In this document: piece after piece, positions 34,268 to 43,070 of the stretch
Layout of the letters: each line of letters starts with the position of its first letter
Position numbering within the stretch: position 1 is the first letter of the stretch
Source: an uncultured Porphyromonas sp.
GTDB taxonomy: Bacteria; Bacteroidota; Bacteroidia; Bacteroidales; Porphyromonadaceae
DNA: 64,000 nt
NCBI GenBank assembly: GCA_900539765.1
Contig: UQDF01000001.1
Coordinates: forward strand, 1 to 64,000
Direction of reading: 5' to 3'
Position numbers and translations under genes: made by a program
Notes under the pieces: model-generated
Databases searched by the model: none
Told to the model about the DNA's origin: nothing
The model's input: the letters and a program-made list of their open reading frames with translations, nothing else

Positions 34268-36754
34268 TTACTCACGAGTCATAACCTTGTAAGTGATGCC
34301 GTTTAGTAGCAGTATGTAGCATCTGCTCGGCTCAAGTGTGATCTGGCTCATAGCAGGATAATCACCGTGAGCTACCATCGTACCATCTATGGTGTAGAGT
34401 GTCAGAGAGCTATGACCTGTAAGGATCAACTTGACTCCATCTATTGTGTAGGCAGGCGTTGCGACAACATCTTGCAGTGATGTGATCTGGCTTACCTTGA
34501 CATTGTCTACCTGATAGGTTGTGGTTCGCTTGCTCTGAGAGCTATCATCGCCTTCGTACTCGAAGAGGATGAAGCTATTGCTGATGCCCTTAGGCAAGAC
34601 GATGCTCTCTGTGGTGAAGTTGTCGGCATACCCCTGCTCAGGCTCCGTGGCGGTGAATGTCTTAAGCTCCTTAGTCAATTGTCCCTGAGCATCGTAGAGG
34701 CAGACTTTGAGGGTCGCTCCATTGCAGAATCCACTCTTAAGGTCAAACTGTAGCTCGTACTCCTTAGCAGCGTCTATCGCTACAAGAGGCGTAATGAGTC
34801 CTACGGTCAGTTGCTCGCCACTCTTAAATGCTGAGAACTGGGCATACTGATTACTATTGTACTCCTTGATAATCCATTGGCGAGTACCGACTAGTGCCTG
34901 TGAGCTCCACCCCTCGGGTAAGATGCCCGACTCAAAGTCCTCATTGAGAGAGATAGGCGTTGCCGTTGTGTCAAAGTGGTAGGAGCCTTGGGTCGGTTCG
35001 TCGTCATCGTCATTGTCATCATCTTCCTCGCCCTCCACGGTAGCTAGCACAGGGATCGCGAGAGATGCCTCGCCACTCTTTACTAGGATCTTGGTAGCAA
35101 ATGATCCAGACTTCTTAGCGTCAAAGGAGATTATTATATCTCCGCCCTCCTTGGGTAGGGTCGTGGGGCTGATGGTAAAGCCCTCATCTCCCTCTAGGGA
35201 TATCGTCATATCCTCGCTTAAGCCCTCTCCAGTAAGCCTGATCTGATACTCATCACGCTCACCGATGAGAAACTCTCCAAAGTCTACACGAGACTCACTC
35301 GCCTTGATGCTACCCGATGAGGGCTGGTCGCTCTCGGCGTATACCTTAATATTGTCTAGGCGGTAAGCGGTCGTACGCTTCAGGCTCTTGTCGTTACTGT
35401 CTAGCCCTTTGTACAAAAAGGCGATAAAGCTATCATCACAGCCTGAAGGTAACAAGATCTCCATCGGTGTGAAGTCATCTCTCCACAATACATTGTCGGT
35501 GTGGGTGAGTGTCGTGAGTTCCTTGACGACCTTACCCGTCTTGTCTAGGAGTAGGACGGAGAGCTCAGCTCCATTGGCAAAGCCCCAGTTGTAATCGAAA
35601 GATAGCGTGTAGCTCTTTGTCGGATCCATATCGATCAAAGGTGTCGTCACGGCTGTCTCGACCTCTACACCTAGACCAAAAGGATTGATCTGTAGAAACA
35701 TGTTATTGCTGTAATCTCTGACCTCCCACGCTACACGACCTTTGAGAGGGATTTGATCCCACCCCTTGGGAAGATTGTAGCCAGAGTCGTCCCATCCGTA
35801 TGGCTCAAAGTCCTCATCGAGAGCTTGCGGAGTCATAGTGACATTCACATTGTAGGGATTAGAGGGATCCAAGCCACGTCCGTAGAGCATAATCCCCTCA
35901 TAAAGATCTCCAGCCGTTGCGGAGAGAGAAGCGGAGTGACTACCGCCCTCTGTGGGGTGATAAGTGATGATCAGCTCTCCACCCTCCTTAGGTAGGGTAG
36001 TGGTACTCAGGGTAAAGACCTGGCTACTATCGACGAGTGAGAGCTGTATGTCTTCAGGGAGGTTGCGTCCGAGGAAGGTAATAGTGTAGGTATGATCCTC
36101 GTTGATCGCACGGCTATAGAAGTCGTAGCTACTTACGGAGGCTGTGAGCTCTTGCTCAGCGTTGGCAGGCTCTATGACGATGTCATCGATCTCGTAGGTC
36201 GTGGTCATAATCGGGCCTTGCGTATTGTCATCATTGCCGATGTACTCAAAGCATATATAGCCTGGCTCTGTCATGTCTGGTAGGTAGAGTATGTGCTCAT
36301 CCCAAAAGGGAGCCCAGTCTGGATGGCTCTCTTTGATGAACTCCTCGAGGACTTGTACCACATTGCCATTGCGATCGAGTAGCTTCGTCACGAGCTTTGC
36401 TCCATTGGCATAACCTGTATGACTCCAGAAGTTTAGCTGATAGCCCCGCCCCTCATTCTCAGGGAACTCAATCAGGGGAGATACAAAAGCGGTGGTACAC
36501 TTGCTCCCCGATTGGAAAGCGGTCATACGTAGTGCTGTATTCTCGTCAAAAGTCTTAAGGACCCACTTGCGTGATCCCTCTAGAGATACATTGAGCCAGT
36601 CAGTAGGGATTTGCTCATCTTCGAAGTCTAGGTCTATCGTCGTGCAGGCGATAGGGGTAGCAGTCGGATCTACTCCGTAGGGATTGCTCTGAGCGTGTGA
36701 GGAGCTCAGTAGTCCTAGGAGTAGTAAGGTGAAGAGGTAAAGTCTTTGTCTCAT
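34268..36754 (-). CDS. T9SS surface protein with three choice-of-anchor J domains
   Basis: An 828-residue secreted protein. After a signal peptide (about 1-21) come three related jelly-roll modules of choice-of-anchor J/cleaved-adhesin type, each opening with a DFE or EDFE segment and a W, at roughly 35-195, 300-475 and 600-765. Two Ig-like domains lie between them, each with TLPKEGG. An acidic linker (EGEEDDDNDDDDEP) precedes module 3. The final ~60 residues (LTLYTIDGTMVAHG, ITLEPSRCYILLL) match a type IX sorting domain, so it should be exported and attached to the surface. A host- or sugar-binding role is inferred from domain type. Confidence 0.83.
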   Translation of the reverse strand: MRQRLYLFTLLLLGLLSSSHAQSNPYGVDPTATPIACTTIDLDFEDEQIPTDWLNVSLEGSRKWVLKTFDENTALRMTAFQSGSKCTTAFVSPLIEFPENEGRGYQLNFWSHTGYANGAKLVTKLLDRNGNVVQVLEEFIKESHPDWAPFWDEHILYLPDMTEPGYICFEYIGNDDNTQGPIMTTTYEIDDIVIEPANAEQELTASVSSYDFYSRAINEDHTYTITFLGRNLPEDIQLSLVDSSQVFTLSTTTLPKEGGELIITYHPTEGGSHSASLSATAGDLYEGIMLYGRGLDPSNPYNVNVTMTPQALDEDFEPYGWDDSGYNLPKGWDQIPLKGRVAWEVRDYSNNMFLQINPFGLGVEVETAVTTPLIDMDPTKSYTLSFDYNWGFANGAELSVLLLDKTGKVVKELTTLTHTDNVLWRDDFTPMEILLPSGCDDSFIAFLYKGLDSNDKSLKRTTAYRLDNIKVYAESDQPSSGSIKASESRVDFGEFLIGERDEYQIRLTGEGLSEDMTISLEGDEGFTISPTTLPKEGGDIIISFDAKKSGSFATKILVKSGEASLAIPVLATVEGEEDDDNDDDDEPTQGSYHFDTTATPISLNEDFESGILPEGWSSQALVGTRQWIIKEYNSNQYAQFSAFKSGEQLTVGLITPLVAIDAAKEYELQFDLKSGFCNGATLKVCLYDAQGQLTKELKTFTATEPEQGYADNFTTESIVLPKGISNSFILFEYEGDDSSQSKRTTTYQVDNVKVSQITSLQDVVATPAYTIDGVKLILTGHSSLTLYTIDGTMVAHGDYPAMSQITLEPSRCYILLLNGITYKVMTRE

Positions 36755-36851
36755 AGTAAAGTGATAAGGTTTATAATAATCAGGCTTGATGATGCGTAGT
36801 CTCTATCTAGAGCGCACCACAAGGTACTGCCCACTAGAGCAGTTGCGGAGA

Positions 36852-36859
36852 CAAAGATA
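36852..36859 (-). promoter_or_regulatory. -7 box of the T9SS surface-protein gene
   Basis: TATCTTTG on the minus strand, about 98 bp upstream of the start codon; no -33 element is clear. Confidence 0.5.
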
Positions 36860-36884
36860 TGCTGATGATGTGAAGGGGGCGTTA

Positions 36885-37550
36885 CTATGGGTGCAATCTC
36901 GTATTAAGGCTGCCAGAGAGCTGATTGTGGAGCTGTCGTAAGACGAGGAGCGACTCGGGACCCATATTGAAGAGCAGGTCGAAGATACTGAGATTGGCGA
37001 TGAAGCCGAGCGACCTTGCGAAGACTTGGTAGTACGGGACGGAGGCGATAGCCTCTTCGGTGGCTGTGCTGGCGGTGGAAAGGGGCGGCAGGAGCTGTGA
37101 GCAGACGTCAGCTGAGGCACCGATATACTGCTCTGTCTCTCGCCACTGGTAGGGGAGTCGAATGAGTTGGCAGATGCGCATGATGAGCCACTGGTTATGC
37201 TGATAGAGCGATATGGCTCGGTGCGACTTGTCGAGGTAGAGTGGTGCTAGGTCGGGTGCGTAGTACTCGTAGTAAGGTGACGCGCCGTAGCAGGTCTCTA
37301 TGGTGTACCAGTGCTTGTGCCGCCAGTTGTCATGCTCTGCGATCTGCACCGACTGGATAGGGCACTGCTGTGAGGAGCCCGCTAGGACGGGAATAGAGAG
37401 CTTCATCACCCCCTCGGCACCTACGATGGCGCAGCGATTGCGGTAGGTCTGCTTCTGATAGTACTCGTGTGCCTCAATACGGGTGGAGCTGTCGAGTAAA
37501 TAGCTCATATAGGCGACCGAAGGAGCGTATGCCGTGGGTAGCACTACCAT
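36885..37550 (-). CDS. WbqC family protein
   Basis: A 221-residue protein of the WbqC-like family (PF08889). Family hallmarks are LPTAYAPSVAYMSYLL at the start, QKQTYRNRCAIVGAEG, the LSIPV segment, the HKHWYTIETCYGASPYYEYY block and the end with LGFIANLSIFDLLFNMGPE. The family is linked to glycoconjugate (O-antigen-type) gene clusters, but its reaction is unclear. The open frame extends 31 codons upstream through the end of the preceding gene; Met at 37550 matches the family start and gives a 7-bp overlap. Confidence 0.85.
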   Translation of the reverse strand: MVVLPTAYAPSVAYMSYLLDSSTRIEAHEYYQKQTYRNRCAIVGAEGVMKLSIPVLAGSSQQCPIQSVQIAEHDNWRHKHWYTIETCYGASPYYEYYAPDLAPLYLDKSHRAISLYQHNQWLIMRICQLIRLPYQWRETEQYIGASADVCSQLLPPLSTASTATEEAIASVPYYQVFARSLGFIANLSIFDLLFNMGPESLLVLRQLHNQLSGSLNTRLHP

Positions 37551-38029
37551 ATTACTGTCGCTGTGATTGCTGAGCGGTGAATCGGTCCGAGGTGGCGTGA
37601 GTCTATCGTCTCGGTCGTGAGCGGGGGCTTGGCTAAGAGCCAATACTCATCGGCTGCCAAGACCACTTCGTAACTGCTTTGCTGTAAAGGCTGGGGGAGT
37701 GGCATGATAAAGGTTTGCCGACCACGCTTGCCTAGGACAAGAAGTTTGCCCTCGGCAAAGCGTAAGGTGTCGCTTGGCTCGCCCACGACTCGTAGCATCA
37801 TCTTGCTCCCAGCTAAGCTGTCAGAGGTTAGCGTGAGGAGTACATCGTCGCCTCGATGTGGCTGTGCGATGCGACTCATCAGGTGATAGCTGCTACCATC
37901 AGGTGTCGGCTGGCGATAGACAAAGCAGAAGAGACGTCCGACGATGATGAGTCCTACTATGATCGTCGGAAGTACCCAGCGTAGCCAGGTGGCTCGTCTC
38001 CTCGTCGCTATGTCAGAGTGGCTGACCAT
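37544..38029 (-). CDS. Signal peptidase I-like protein, probably inactive
   Basis: A 161-residue membrane protein with one helix (about 17-38). Its second half resembles S26 signal peptidases: LRVVGEPSD (79-87) corresponds to KRVVGLPGD, and IDSRHLGP (142-149) to SxDSRxxGP. The catalytic lysine position is occupied by Leu79, no S-x-x-x-T serine box is evident, and the GDN motif is missing. It overlaps lepB by 17 bp and wbqC by 7 bp. I infer a non-catalytic relative, perhaps a partner of LepB. Its exact function is unknown. Confidence 0.65.
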   Translation of the reverse strand: MVSHSDIATRRRATWLRWVLPTIIVGLIIVGRLFCFVYRQPTPDGSSYHLMSRIAQPHRGDDVLLTLTSDSLAGSKMMLRVVGEPSDTLRFAEGKLLVLGKRGRQTFIMPLPQPLQQSSYEVVLAADEYWLLAKPPLTTETIDSRHLGPIHRSAITATVIW

Positions 38030-39431
38030 GTATCGTGTGCATCATACGTCTCCAACGTATCTTGCCATTCCAAAGACCTAGATCCTTGTCTAGCGATAGC
38101 CAGAGTAGAGTTGGACGACCTGCGATATGATCCTCGGGAACGAAGCCCCAATAGCGACTATCGGCCGAATTGTGACGATTGTCACCCATCATATAGTAGT
38201 AGTCCATCTCAAAGGTGTAGTGCGTAGTGGGCTCCCCGTCAATGAGGACGGAGCCATCGGGACGCTGCTCGAGGGCGTGCCCCTCATAGTTGTGTATACA
38301 CCGGCTGTAGAGTGCTAGGGCTTCGGGCGTTAGCTCGATGGTGAGTCCCTTGCGTGGTATCTGTAGCGGTCCGTAGTTGTCACGGGTCCAGCCGAGGTCA
38401 TAACCTACGGGGTAGAGATTGGTATTGGGATCTTGTGATACAACGATCTTAGCGACACGGCTATCACTGGCTAGCTGCTGGCGCATAGTCTCCGTGAGTG
38501 GCAGCAAGTAAAGTGCCTGCACGTCGCCCAGATCAATGCCTGTCAAGCCCATCTCCTCTAAGTCGGCCGTCGTGAGCCGTGACGCAGAGACCACGTGCTG
38601 GTCATCGAGACTAATGCCTAGATGCTTGAGTTCCTCAGCTGAGAAGCGTCCTCCACGGGTGCAGACCCAGTAGTTGAGCTGCATATGCTCGGGGCGGTCC
38701 TGTAGCTTGCCATCGATATAGATGTCATTGTTACGTATCTCGATGAGATCGCCGGGTAGTCCCACACAGCGCTTCACATAGTGGTCACGACGATCCACGG
38801 GACGATAGACGATCTTGCCAAAGACCTCGGGCTGAGCCTCCAGAGCAGCTCGTCCGCCATACATCTCCTTGAGGTAGTAGTAGTCGGGGTTGGTCACCTT
38901 GGTCGTGACGGTGTCGCCCGTGGGGAAGTTGAAGACGACCAGGTCGCCACGCTGTACCTTTCGGATGCCTTTGAGGCGCTTGTAGGAGAGCTGTGGCTTG
39001 CTGAGGTAAGACTCACGGCCGAGGAAGCGGTTTTGCGTTAATGGCACCTGCAGCGGAGTCATCGGCATACGGGGGCCGTAGGTCACTTTGTCCACAAAGA
39101 GGTAGTCACCGACGAGGAGCGTCTTCTCTAGTGAGGAGGTGGGGATGGCAAAGTTCTGAATGAAGAAGATGCTGAGCAGATGCACGCCGATGACTGCCCA
39201 GAGGAGGTCTGCCAGCAGAGAGACGAAGCCTCGCAGCGTCTTATTCTTGATGTTGCGATACCAAGACCAATTGATGAGCTTGGTAAAGTAATAGTCTAGG
39301 ATAAAGGGGAGGAAGATGAGCCAAAAGGGACCAGCCCAAAGGACGCAGAAGAAGAGGTAGAGGATTGGTATCGCGATGGCTACAATCTTCTGAAAGAGGG
39401 ACTTGTCTTGCCAGTGAAGCTTCAGTTTCAT
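38013..39431 (-). CDS. lepB: Signal peptidase I
   Basis: A 472-residue peptidase that removes signal peptides at the outer face of the inner membrane. Two or three helices occupy the first ~90 residues. The catalytic serine is Ser100 in IPTSSLEKTLLVGDY, the general-base lysine is in HYVKRCVGLPGD near 216, and MGDNRHNSADSRYWG is near the C-terminus. The protein is longer than E. coli LepB owing to an insert of about 140 residues between the KR and GDN boxes, a feature of Bacteroidota forms. It is translated after dapB (24-bp gap). Confidence 0.93.
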   Translation of the reverse strand: MKLKLHWQDKSLFQKIVAIAIPILYLFFCVLWAGPFWLIFLPFILDYYFTKLINWSWYRNIKNKTLRGFVSLLADLLWAVIGVHLLSIFFIQNFAIPTSSLEKTLLVGDYLFVDKVTYGPRMPMTPLQVPLTQNRFLGRESYLSKPQLSYKRLKGIRKVQRGDLVVFNFPTGDTVTTKVTNPDYYYLKEMYGGRAALEAQPEVFGKIVYRPVDRRDHYVKRCVGLPGDLIEIRNNDIYIDGKLQDRPEHMQLNYWVCTRGGRFSAEELKHLGISLDDQHVVSASRLTTADLEEMGLTGIDLGDVQALYLLPLTETMRQQLASDSRVAKIVVSQDPNTNLYPVGYDLGWTRDNYGPLQIPRKGLTIELTPEALALYSRCIHNYEGHALEQRPDGSVLIDGEPTTHYTFEMDYYYMMGDNRHNSADSRYWGFVPEDHIAGRPTLLWLSLDKDLGLWNGKIRWRRMMHTIHGQPL

Positions 39432-39455
39432 AGCGTGAAGGGTGTGTGGGTACGG

Positions 39456-40181
39456 CTATTTGTGTAGGATAAGGTCACGCATAGACCAGACGCCTACGGG
39501 GTGCTGCAGGAGATACTCCGCAGCGAGGGTGGCTCCTAGCGCAAAGCCCCGACGGCTATAAGCCTCGTGGCGTAGCGTTATCTCATCGATGTCAGAGTGA
39601 TAGATGACTGAGTGGATACCAGGCACCTCGCCCTCACGGATTGCCTCGATGCCGAGAGAACCGTCGTGAGTCTCTACTCCTAGATGCCAATCGTGTAGTG
39701 AGGTGGTCTGCTCGATCAGCCCCTCGGCAAGTGTGATCGCAGTGCCACTAGGCGCATCAAGCTTGTGTATGTGATGCGTCTCCTGAATGCGTGGTGTGTA
39801 CTCGGGATAGGGAGCCATGAGCTGTGCGAGCTGCTCGTTGAGGATCATCATCAGATTCATTCCGAGGCTAAAGTTGGACGCAGCAAAGAGTCCTCCACGA
39901 CCAGAGCTTTGCACCTCAGCCTTGAGTGCCTCTAGTTGCTCCTTCCAGCCCGTACTGCCCGTGACTACGGGTAGTCCCGCCTTTAAGGCAGCTTGGCAAA
40001 GCTGATAGCCACTCTCAGGGGTGGAAAACTCAATGGCGACATCGGCCTTCTGCAGAGAACCATCCTCTAGTAAGGCAGCGTCAGCCTTATCTATGCGAGC
40101 AACTACCTCATGTCCGCGCTGGGTGGCGACCTCTTCGATCATGTGTCCCATGCGCCCATATCCGAGTATAGCGATTTTCAT
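39456..40181 (-). CDS. dapB: 4-hydroxy-tetrahydrodipicolinate reductase
   Basis: A 241-residue NAD(P)H-dependent enzyme of lysine and diaminopimelate synthesis. GYGRMG (7-12) is the nucleotide-binding loop; VTGSTGW, SNFSLGMNLMM, and the catalytic ETHHIHKLDAPSGTA box are all present. The open frame begins 56 codons earlier, but Met at 40181 fits the family exactly. It heads a dapB-lepB-S26-like-wbqC run. Confidence 0.93.
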   Translation of the reverse strand: MKIAILGYGRMGHMIEEVATQRGHEVVARIDKADAALLEDGSLQKADVAIEFSTPESGYQLCQAALKAGLPVVTGSTGWKEQLEALKAEVQSSGRGGLFAASNFSLGMNLMMILNEQLAQLMAPYPEYTPRIQETHHIHKLDAPSGTAITLAEGLIEQTTSLHDWHLGVETHDGSLGIEAIREGEVPGIHSVIYHSDIDEITLRHEAYSRRGFALGATLAAEYLLQHPVGVWSMRDLILHK

Positions 40182-40257
40182 AGTAGTTAGTAGCGGGTTA
40201 ATTAGCAGGCGTGCGTGAGGAGCGATATGTCTCCTCACAGCACACGTAGTGTAGGGT

Positions 40258-40896
40258 TTACTTCTTAGCTTCCTTGGTCTCCTTAGAGTCCTTAGACTTA
40301 GTCTTGTAGGCAGCGTTGAGGAAGTCGAGGACTTCTTGGGTAATGTCAAAGCTTTCGCCAGCGTACATGACCCCTTCTAGACCTACGGAGGTGAGGATCA
40401 GGTCATACTTCTTATCCGCGTTGAAAGCTTTGAGCTGAGTGGTCACTTCGTCGTGTAGTGCCTTCTGTGCATCTGCTTGTGCTTTCATCGCCTCCTCGGC
40501 ATAGCGCTGCTCCAGCCGAACGCCCTCTTGCTGCATAGCTGTGATGCGCTTCTCCTCGGCATCGACCTGAGCCTGAGAGGTGAAGAGACCTTTCTGAGCC
40601 TTCTCCATATAGCTGGCGTAGGCCTCTTGGGCTTTCTGAGCTTTGTTGGCTAGTGTCTGCTGATTGCGCTTGAGCTGAGCCTCTATCTGCTTGTTGGCCT
40701 GGGTGTAGTACTCATAGTTCTTATAAAGTGAGTCGAGAGATACGACACCTATCTTGAGCGTGTGATCGCTAGTAGGGGTGCTCTCTGTGGGTGCTCCCGA
40801 AGTGGTGACCTGCTCTTCAGCCTGCTTCTTTTGGCAGCTACCGAGTAGGAGAGACGCAACGAGTAGGGAAAGTAGGAGGATTGATTTCTGATTCAT
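40258..40896 (-). CDS. OmpH/Skp family lipoprotein
   Basis: A 212-residue lipoprotein with signal peptide ending LLLGSC (Cys21), a short disordered T/S/P-rich linker, then the OmpH/Skp domain: IGVVSLDSLYKNYEYY and a long helical coiled coil (about 65-150) rich in Q, A and K, ending with the strand YDLILTSVG. Skp-type proteins chaperone outer-membrane proteins in the periplasm. Here the protein is lipid-anchored, unlike E. coli Skp, and ends in a basic KETKEAKK tail. Confidence 0.82.
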   Translation of the reverse strand: MNQKSILLLSLLVASLLLGSCQKKQAEEQVTTSGAPTESTPTSDHTLKIGVVSLDSLYKNYEYYTQANKQIEAQLKRNQQTLANKAQKAQEAYASYMEKAQKGLFTSQAQVDAEEKRITAMQQEGVRLEQRYAEEAMKAQADAQKALHDEVTTQLKAFNADKKYDLILTSVGLEGVMYAGESFDITQEVLDFLNAAYKTKSKDSKETKEAKK

Positions 40897-40938
40897 ATAA
40901 GTTATAGTGTTGATTGACTAGTATGATAGGAGAGAGGA

Positions 40939-41154
40939 TTATTGCGGATCATCGGCTAGACGGTCGGCTAAGTTTTGCCGTGAGGCTAGCTCCGCCATCT
41001 GCTTGTTGGCACAGCCTATACCTCTCTTCTTAAGAGCTTTACTATCCTCTATATGAGAACTCTGAGGACTCTTGTCGCCCTTGACAATCAGTCGTAAAGC
41101 GAGTAGAACCACGGCGAGTCCGATGAGGATAATGGATATGATGATGAGTTTCAT
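40939..41154 (-). CDS. Small membrane protein with conserved KKRGIGCA motif
   Basis: A 71-residue protein with one N-terminal helix (about 3-24) and a short cytoplasmic tail containing ALKKRGIGCANKQ. From memory, similar small proteins with a KKRGIGCA-like motif occur in Bacteroidota, but I know no function. A -7 box 58 bp upstream supports expression. The OmpH-type gene follows 42 bp later. Confidence 0.65.
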   Translation of the reverse strand: MKLIIISIILIGLAVVLLALRLIVKGDKSPQSSHIEDSKALKKRGIGCANKQMAELASRQNLADRLADDPQ

Positions 41155-41211
41155 AGTTTTTCTTAGTATATTTGCAGAGAGAGTAGCACAGCGCTGCAGC
41201 TCTCAGGTAGA

Positions 41212-41219
41212 CAAAGGTA
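41212..41219 (-). promoter_or_regulatory. -7 box of the small membrane protein gene
   Basis: TACCTTTG on the minus strand, 58 bp before the start codon. A plus-strand TATATTTG at 41167-41174 could serve pepD in the other direction with a long leader, but this is less certain. Confidence 0.5.
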
Positions 41220-41316
41220 TACCTTTTGTCGGACTTACGCACGCATTTGATAAGACAAACTGATGACGTGCGGTAGTTAACAAGCTAATATTCTAACCTT
41301 TTCAAAGCAATAAACG

Positions 41317-42780
41317 ATGCAAATAACAGATCTAACTCACATGCCCATCTGGCAGCACTTCTACGAAATCACCAAGATCCCTCGCCCCTCAAAGCATGAG
41401 GAGCAGATACAGGCTTTCCTTAAGAAGTTTGCCGAGGAGCATAACCTAGACTATGCGCAGGATAAGACAGGCAACATCGTCATCCGCAAGGGTGCTACGC
41501 CTGGTATGGAGGACCGCGAGACCATCATCCTCCAGGGACATATAGATATGGTCTGCGAGAAGAATAGTGACGTAGAGCATGACTTCTACAAGGATCCTAT
41601 CAAGACAAAGATCACCGATGGGTGGATTCACGCTGAGGGTACGACCCTAGGTGCTGACAACGGTATCGGCGTCGCTGCAGGACTCGCTGTCCTAACCGAC
41701 CCCACCGTAGAGCATGGCCCCATCGAGTGCCTCTTCACGGTAGATGAGGAGACTGGTCTGACGGGTGCTATGGGTATCGAGCCCGGCTTCGTCGAGGGAC
41801 GCATCCTCCTCAACCTCGACAGTGAGGACGAGGGCGAGATGTTCATCGGTTGCGCTGGCGGTATGGGTACGATGGCTTTCTTTGACTACACCTCTGAGGC
41901 TACACCCGCTGGGCAGATTGCTCTCGAAGTAAAGGTAAGCGGTCTCAAGGGCGGACACAGCGGTGGCGATATCCATGTCGGTCTAGGCAATGCTAATAAG
42001 CTCCTCGTGCGCTATCTATATAAGGTACTCAAGGAGGTGCCTGAGATGCGCCTAGCTACGATCGATGGCGGTAATCTACACAACGCCATCCCTCGTGAAG
42101 CTAAGGCTGTCATCACCATCCCTGCTAATCGCAAGGAGGATCTAGCTATCTGGGCAAACGAGATGGACGCTGAGTTCCGCAATGAACTCAAGAAGGTCGA
42201 TCCTAATGTCAACCTCCGTGTGGAGACGACCACAACGCCTAAGGAGGTTGTCGATGCTAAGACGGCTGACACGGTCATTCGCACGCTCTACGCTTGTCCT
42301 CACGGTGTGATGGGTATGAGCCACTCGCTAGAGGGACTCGTAGAGACCTCTACCAATCTAGCTAGTGTCAAGATGCAGGAGGGTAATGTGATCAGCATCG
42401 AGACGAGCCAGCGCAGCTCTACTGAGTCGCTCAAGGAGGATGTGGGCAATATGCTCCTTGCTCTCTTCGAGCTAGCAGGTGCACGCACTGAGGTTCGTGA
42501 CGGCTATCCTGGTTGGGCGCCTAACCCCGACTCTGAGATCCTAAAGGTTGCTGAGAGCACCTATCGCGAGCTCTTCGGCAAGGATCCCGAGGTTAAGGCT
42601 ATCCACGCTGGTCTCGAGTGCGGACTCTTCCTCGCAAAGTATCCTTACCTTGATATGGTCTCCTTTGGTCCGACGATGCGTGACGTACACTCACCCGCAG
42701 AGCGTATGGAGATCAAGACGGTGGAGATGTTCTGGCGTCACCTCGTAGCGATCCTCAAGAACGCTCCTAAGCGCAAGTAA
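41317..42780 (+). CDS. pepD: Aminoacyl-histidine dipeptidase
   Basis: A 487-residue M20-family zinc dipeptidase that cleaves Xaa-His dipeptides in the cytoplasm. The metal-binding motifs are QGHIDMV (first His-x-Asp), TLGADNGIG, and DEETGLTGA with the catalytic Glu pair; a dimerisation (lid) domain lies in the middle and the last ligand His sits in TMRDVHSPAERM near the C-terminus. Length matches PepD. It fits a peptide-fermenting lifestyle, like the C69 dipeptidase. Confidence 0.92.
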   Translation: MQITDLTHMPIWQHFYEITKIPRPSKHEEQIQAFLKKFAEEHNLDYAQDKTGNIVIRKGATPGMEDRETIILQGHIDMVCEKNSDVEHDFYKDPIKTKITDGWIHAEGTTLGADNGIGVAAGLAVLTDPTVEHGPIECLFTVDEETGLTGAMGIEPGFVEGRILLNLDSEDEGEMFIGCAGGMGTMAFFDYTSEATPAGQIALEVKVSGLKGGHSGGDIHVGLGNANKLLVRYLYKVLKEVPEMRLATIDGGNLHNAIPREAKAVITIPANRKEDLAIWANEMDAEFRNELKKVDPNVNLRVETTTTPKEVVDAKTADTVIRTLYACPHGVMGMSHSLEGLVETSTNLASVKMQEGNVISIETSQRSSTESLKEDVGNMLLALFELAGARTEVRDGYPGWAPNPDSEILKVAESTYRELFGKDPEVKAIHAGLECGLFLAKYPYLDMVSFGPTMRDVHSPAERMEIKTVEMFWRHLVAILKNAPKRK

Positions 42781-42825
42781 TCATATCTAAGATTGCTGGT
42801 CTACTAGTCAGCAGTACCAATAACA

Positions 42826-42861
42826 AGAAGGCTCAGTCGCAGTGATGCGGTTGAGCCTTCT
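42826..42861 (+). terminator. Hairpin downstream of pepD
   Basis: AGAAGGCTCA and TGAGCCTTCT form a perfect 10-bp stem, with an inner CGC/GCG pairing, 45 bp past the pepD stop. There is only a weak T-tract (ATACTTT). Confidence 0.7.
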
Positions 42862-43010
42862 ATACTTTAGGTATCCCTCCACTTTAAGGCAATAACGAGT
42901 TTTAGGAAGCTTTGCTCCAATATCTAAAGCGGGATGACTCTCCTCTTTTCTGAAAAAGTACACACTCAGCGTGGCTCCGAAGAAGCGACTTTAGCTTTCG
43001 TGGAAATAAA

Positions 43011-43049
43011 AATAGCCACGAAGGATGTGGTGTTTCCTTCGTAGCTATT
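43011..43049. terminator. Variant of the CACGTG element terminal hairpin between pepD and ispF
   Basis: AATAGCCACGAAGGA and TCCTTCGTAGCTATT form a 15-position stem with one mismatch. The AATAGCCACG and GCTATT ends match the terminal hairpin of the dispersed element, but the inner stem has changed on both arms, keeping pairing. The preceding AAATAAAA also matches the element. It lies between convergent genes and probably ends both transcripts. Confidence 0.65.
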
Positions 43050-43070
43050 GGGGGGAGTATGATGTGGGGA

